Shown here: positions 41,489 through 43,147 of the stretch, piece by piece
Layout: each line of letters starts with the position of its first letter
Position numbering within the stretch: position 1 is the first letter of the stretch
Notes under the pieces: model-generated
What the model was told of the DNA's origin: nothing
Databases searched by the model: none
Seen by the model: the letters and a program-made list of their open reading frames with translations, nothing else
Translations under genes and position numbers: made by a program
NCBI GenBank assembly: GCA_005223145.1
Contig: NJBL01000013.1
Location: 1 to 43,147 of the forward strand
Direction of reading: 5' to 3'
DNA from: a bacterium (candidate division B38) B3_B38
Lineage (GTDB): Bacteria; Acidobacteriota; B3-B38; Guanabaribacteriales; B3-B38
Length of the DNA stretch: 43,147 nucleotides

Positions 41489-42331
41489 ATGGATATAAAT
41501 CAGCTTCTCGAAAAAAGAAAACAGCAGCAAGGCAGCTATCTGCCTATGTTCATTCTGTCCCTTATTCTCCATGGAGTTATCATTATATCCATCGTCCTGC
41601 TGCCCTCCTTTTCTTCGCCCCGTTACTCCTTTCCCAAATTTATAAGTGCCAGTCTGGTTGATTTCCCCTCTCTGCCTGGATTAGGAGGAGGCGCTGGCGG
41701 CGGAGGTGGAGGAGAAGGAGGTCTGCCTCAGGGAGAGCTTTCAGGAGATGAATCCGAGGAGGAGACCTCCCCTCCCGAGGTTAAGGAAGAGAAGAAACCG
41801 GAGCTCACCTTTTCCCATAAAGATTCTGAAGCGCCTGCACCCAAACTGGAGGAAAAACCCCAGAAGCAAGCTCCCAAGCCGGTTCGCCAGACCGAACCAA
41901 AGGGTAAAACCTCCTCTCAGAAGGGAAGCAGGAAGGGAGCACAAGGAGGGGGCAATGTAGGGGCTATCGGCGGGCGCATCGGGGGAGGGTCTGGCTTCGG
42001 TGGTGCAGGTGGTGGTGGCAGTGGGAGTCTGGGAGACCTGGACTCCATCAGCCTGGAGTTAGCCTGGTACCAGGCAAACCTCACCAATATCCTCCAGAGC
42101 AACTGGGCCACCTCGGTATCCAGCCCAGCTACCAAAGGGCTGGTCGTGGTGGTGAACTTCACCATTTTGAAGGATGGCACCATAACCAATGTGGAGATTG
42201 TCCAAGGAACGGGTGATTTTGCCCTCGACCAGGCGGTGCTCCGGGCGGTACTCCGTTCCAGCCCGCTCCCACCATTGCCGTGGGAGATAAAGAAAGATAG
42301 ACTTATAGCTCAGTATGAATTCGTCTATTAG
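41489..42331 (+). CDS. TonB/TolA-type periplasm-spanning protein
   Basis: A 280-residue protein. An N-terminal membrane anchor (about residues 17-38, LPMFILSLILHGVIIISIVL) is followed by a Gly-rich run (69-77), an acidic/Pro-rich and then Lys/Gln-rich span (about 85-150), a second Gly-rich segment (about 155-178) and a C-terminal TonB-like domain (ANLTNILQSNWATSV, ILKDGTITNVEIVQGTGDFA, AVLRSSPLPPLP, YEFVY). It transmits energy from the Tol/Exb motor across the periplasm. Position between tolR and tolB makes TolA most likely, but the C-terminus is of the TonB family. ATG 41489 follows tolR after 4 bases. Confidence 0.88.
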   Translation: MDINQLLEKRKQQQGSYLPMFILSLILHGVIIISIVLLPSFSSPRYSFPKFISASLVDFPSLPGLGGGAGGGGGGEGGLPQGELSGDESEEETSPPEVKEEKKPELTFSHKDSEAPAPKLEEKPQKQAPKPVRQTEPKGKTSSQKGSRKGAQGGGNVGAIGGRIGGGSGFGGAGGGGSGSLGDLDSISLELAWYQANLTNILQSNWATSVSSPATKGLVVVVNFTILKDGTITNVEIVQGTGDFALDQAVLRAVLRSSPLPPLPWEIKKDRLIAQYEFVY

Positions 42332-42355
42332 AGAACTGCGCCGGAAGGAAGCAAG

Positions 42356-42856
42356 ATGAGGATAAAACTCGTTATAATAGTTGCTTTCGCTCTTTTCTGC
42401 TGGAGCACCCTTTTTTATCCTCAACAGCAGATTCCCGATATTAGAGGGAAAATATATGGCAAAGGGGGAGTGAGAATCAAGATCGCCCTTCCCGGTTTCC
42501 ACCCTGAAGAGAGTTCAGAAACGACTATATCGGCTGCCCAGAAAGTCCACCAGGTTCTTTGGGACGACCTGCAATTCTCCGGCATCTTTCAGATAGTCAA
42601 AAAAGAGTATTACAGCCTTATCTCTCCCCTCGACGAAAACAGAATAAACTTTGAGGACTGGGCCTCCATAGGTGCCGAAGCGCTGCTGGCGGGGAATGTC
42701 AGTTGTCAGGAGGACAAGCTAATAGTGGAGGGGAGACTCTTCGATGTAAAAACCGGTCAGCAGATGATAGGGAAGAGATACCGCTCCGAGACAGACCAGT
42801 ACCGCCCCATAGCCCACACCCTGGCCGCCGAAGTCATCGACGCCGAAGTCATCGAC
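42356..42856 (+). CDS. tolB: TolB N-terminal part, truncated at contig edge/chimera
   Basis: Frame starts at ATG 42356 (weak GGAAG upstream), 24 bases after the TonB/TolA stop. It has a signal segment (IKLVIIVAFALFCWSTLFYP), then IPDIRGKIYGKGGVRIKIAL and the TolB N-domain (TTISAAQKVHQVLWDDLQFS, GIFQIVKKEYYSLISPL, NFEDWASIGAEALLAGNVSC, GRLFDVKTGQQMIGKRY, AHTLAAEVID). TolB bridges the TolA system and Pal. The propeller half is missing: past 42856 the frame carries a piece of another protein. There is no stop at the junction, so the apparent fusion is open to the end. Confidence 0.88.
42827..42856 (+). repeat. 15-base perfect tandem repeat at the tolB/dehydrogenase junction
   Basis: GCCGAAGTCATCGAC occurs twice back to back (42827-42841 and 42842-42856), each coding AEVID. 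Left of it the text fits TolB; right of it fits a 3-hydroxyacyl-CoA dehydrogenase. Confidence 0.9.
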
Positions 42857-43147
42857 GTCGGCTGGCGTGTACGGCAGCACCGGGAGCCGACGCGTCCGAA
42901 GCACCTGCGCTACTCCCCGATCGCAGACCGTCTGTATGAAATGGGGCGTGTCGGCCAAAAGACCAGCAAGGGTTGGTTCCGGTACGACGCGGGAAGCCGC
43001 ACGCCGATCCCGGACCCCGAGGTAGCGGAGCTCATCGCGCGCACGTCGGAGGAGTTGGGCATCGAGCGGCGCGAGGTTTCGGACGAGGAGATTCTCCAGC
43101 GCTGCTTGTACCCGCTCATCAACGAGGGCGCAAAAATCCTCGAGGAG
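42857..43147 (+). CDS. 3-hydroxyacyl-CoA dehydrogenase C-terminal fragment, foreign to its surroundings
   Basis: In the same frame as tolB, the last 97 codons read VGWRVRQHREPTRPKHLRYS, PIADRLYEMGRVGQKTSKGW, FRYDAGSRTPIPDPEVAELI and RCLYPLINEGAKILEE. These are the C-terminal 3HCDH domain of FadB/FadJ-type multifunctional fatty-acid oxidation enzymes (NAD-dependent oxidation of 3-hydroxyacyl-CoA). Codon choice is visibly GC-rich (many third-position G/C and CGC/GCG), unlike the rest of the window. The domain has no N-terminal NAD-binding part here and runs off the end. I regard it as a piece of another genome joined by assembly, although a real fusion cannot be excluded. Confidence 0.85.

Noticed and set aside
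42356-43147. Genuine TolB-dehydrogenase fusion gene
   Set aside because: The functions are unrelated, the join lies exactly on a perfect tandem repeat, and base composition jumps. Chimera is more likely, though not proven.

Overview
The window looks like a piece of a diderm (Gram-negative type) bacterium. It carries a secretin-based type IV pilus operon (pilMNOPQ), a Tol/TonB-type energised envelope system (tolQ/exbB, tolR/exbD, a TonB/TolA-like protein, tolB) and several lipoproteins. Bulk gene order and protein style (zinc-type L28, NSS transporters with a MetS subunit, DUF4097 proteins, a SecF with an enlarged periplasmic domain) fit an uncultivated lineage such as Aminicenantes/Acidobacteria-like phyla, but this is an inference and the phylum is not proven. 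No tRNA, rRNA, CRISPR, insertion sequence or phage gene was seen.

Layout. 1-780: 3' end of a radical SAM gene related to tetraether lipid synthase. 0.9-3.7 kb: bifunctional rel, rpmB (opposite strand) and a small MerR-type regulator. 3.75-12 kb: pilMNOPQ, then two lipoproteins, a TPR protein and a Roadblock/LC7 protein. 12-14.6 kb: efp, accB, accC. 14.9-18 kb: two NSS sodium symporters flanking a 40-residue MetS-like subunit. 18-19 kb (minus): a nuclease and an isoprenylcysteine-methyltransferase-like membrane protein. 19.2-20.2 kb (minus): a repeat-built membrane protein. 20.4-21.6 kb: a Tat-exported DUF362 protein. 21.7-29 kb (minus): two adjacent ECF sigma operons with four DUF4097/toast-rack beta-solenoid proteins. 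29.1-30.7 kb: a flippase-like membrane protein and nrdR. 30.8-33 kb: two secreted proteins in AT-rich spacers. 33-36 kb: thiL, DUF2062, tgt. 35.8-40.2 kb: yajC, an HD phosphohydrolase, secD, secF, DUF456. 40.3-42.8 kb: the Tol/TonB genes.

The most interesting part is 19-29 kb. One operon runs sigma, zf-HC2 anti-sigma, DUF4097. The other runs sigma, B-box/TM protein, LiaI-like peptide, DUF4097, DUF4097, toast-rack protein. Upstream of the second sigma gene and upstream of the distant repeat membrane protein are two near-identical ECF-type promoters (GGGAAC, 17 bases, CGTTAT or CGTAAT), on the minus strand. I infer an autoregulated envelope-stress regulon whose outputs are LiaI/DUF4097-type surface and membrane proteins.

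The last 290 bases or so look foreign. At a perfect 15-base tandem repeat (42827-42856) the tolB reading frame passes without interruption into a clearly GC-richer C-terminal piece of a 3-hydroxyacyl-CoA dehydrogenase. This is most simply an assembly chimera at the contig edge. Many housekeeping genes have sigma-70-like promoters with an exact 17-base spacer, and several genes use TTG or GTG starts, which moves the likely starts of efp, rpmB and others.
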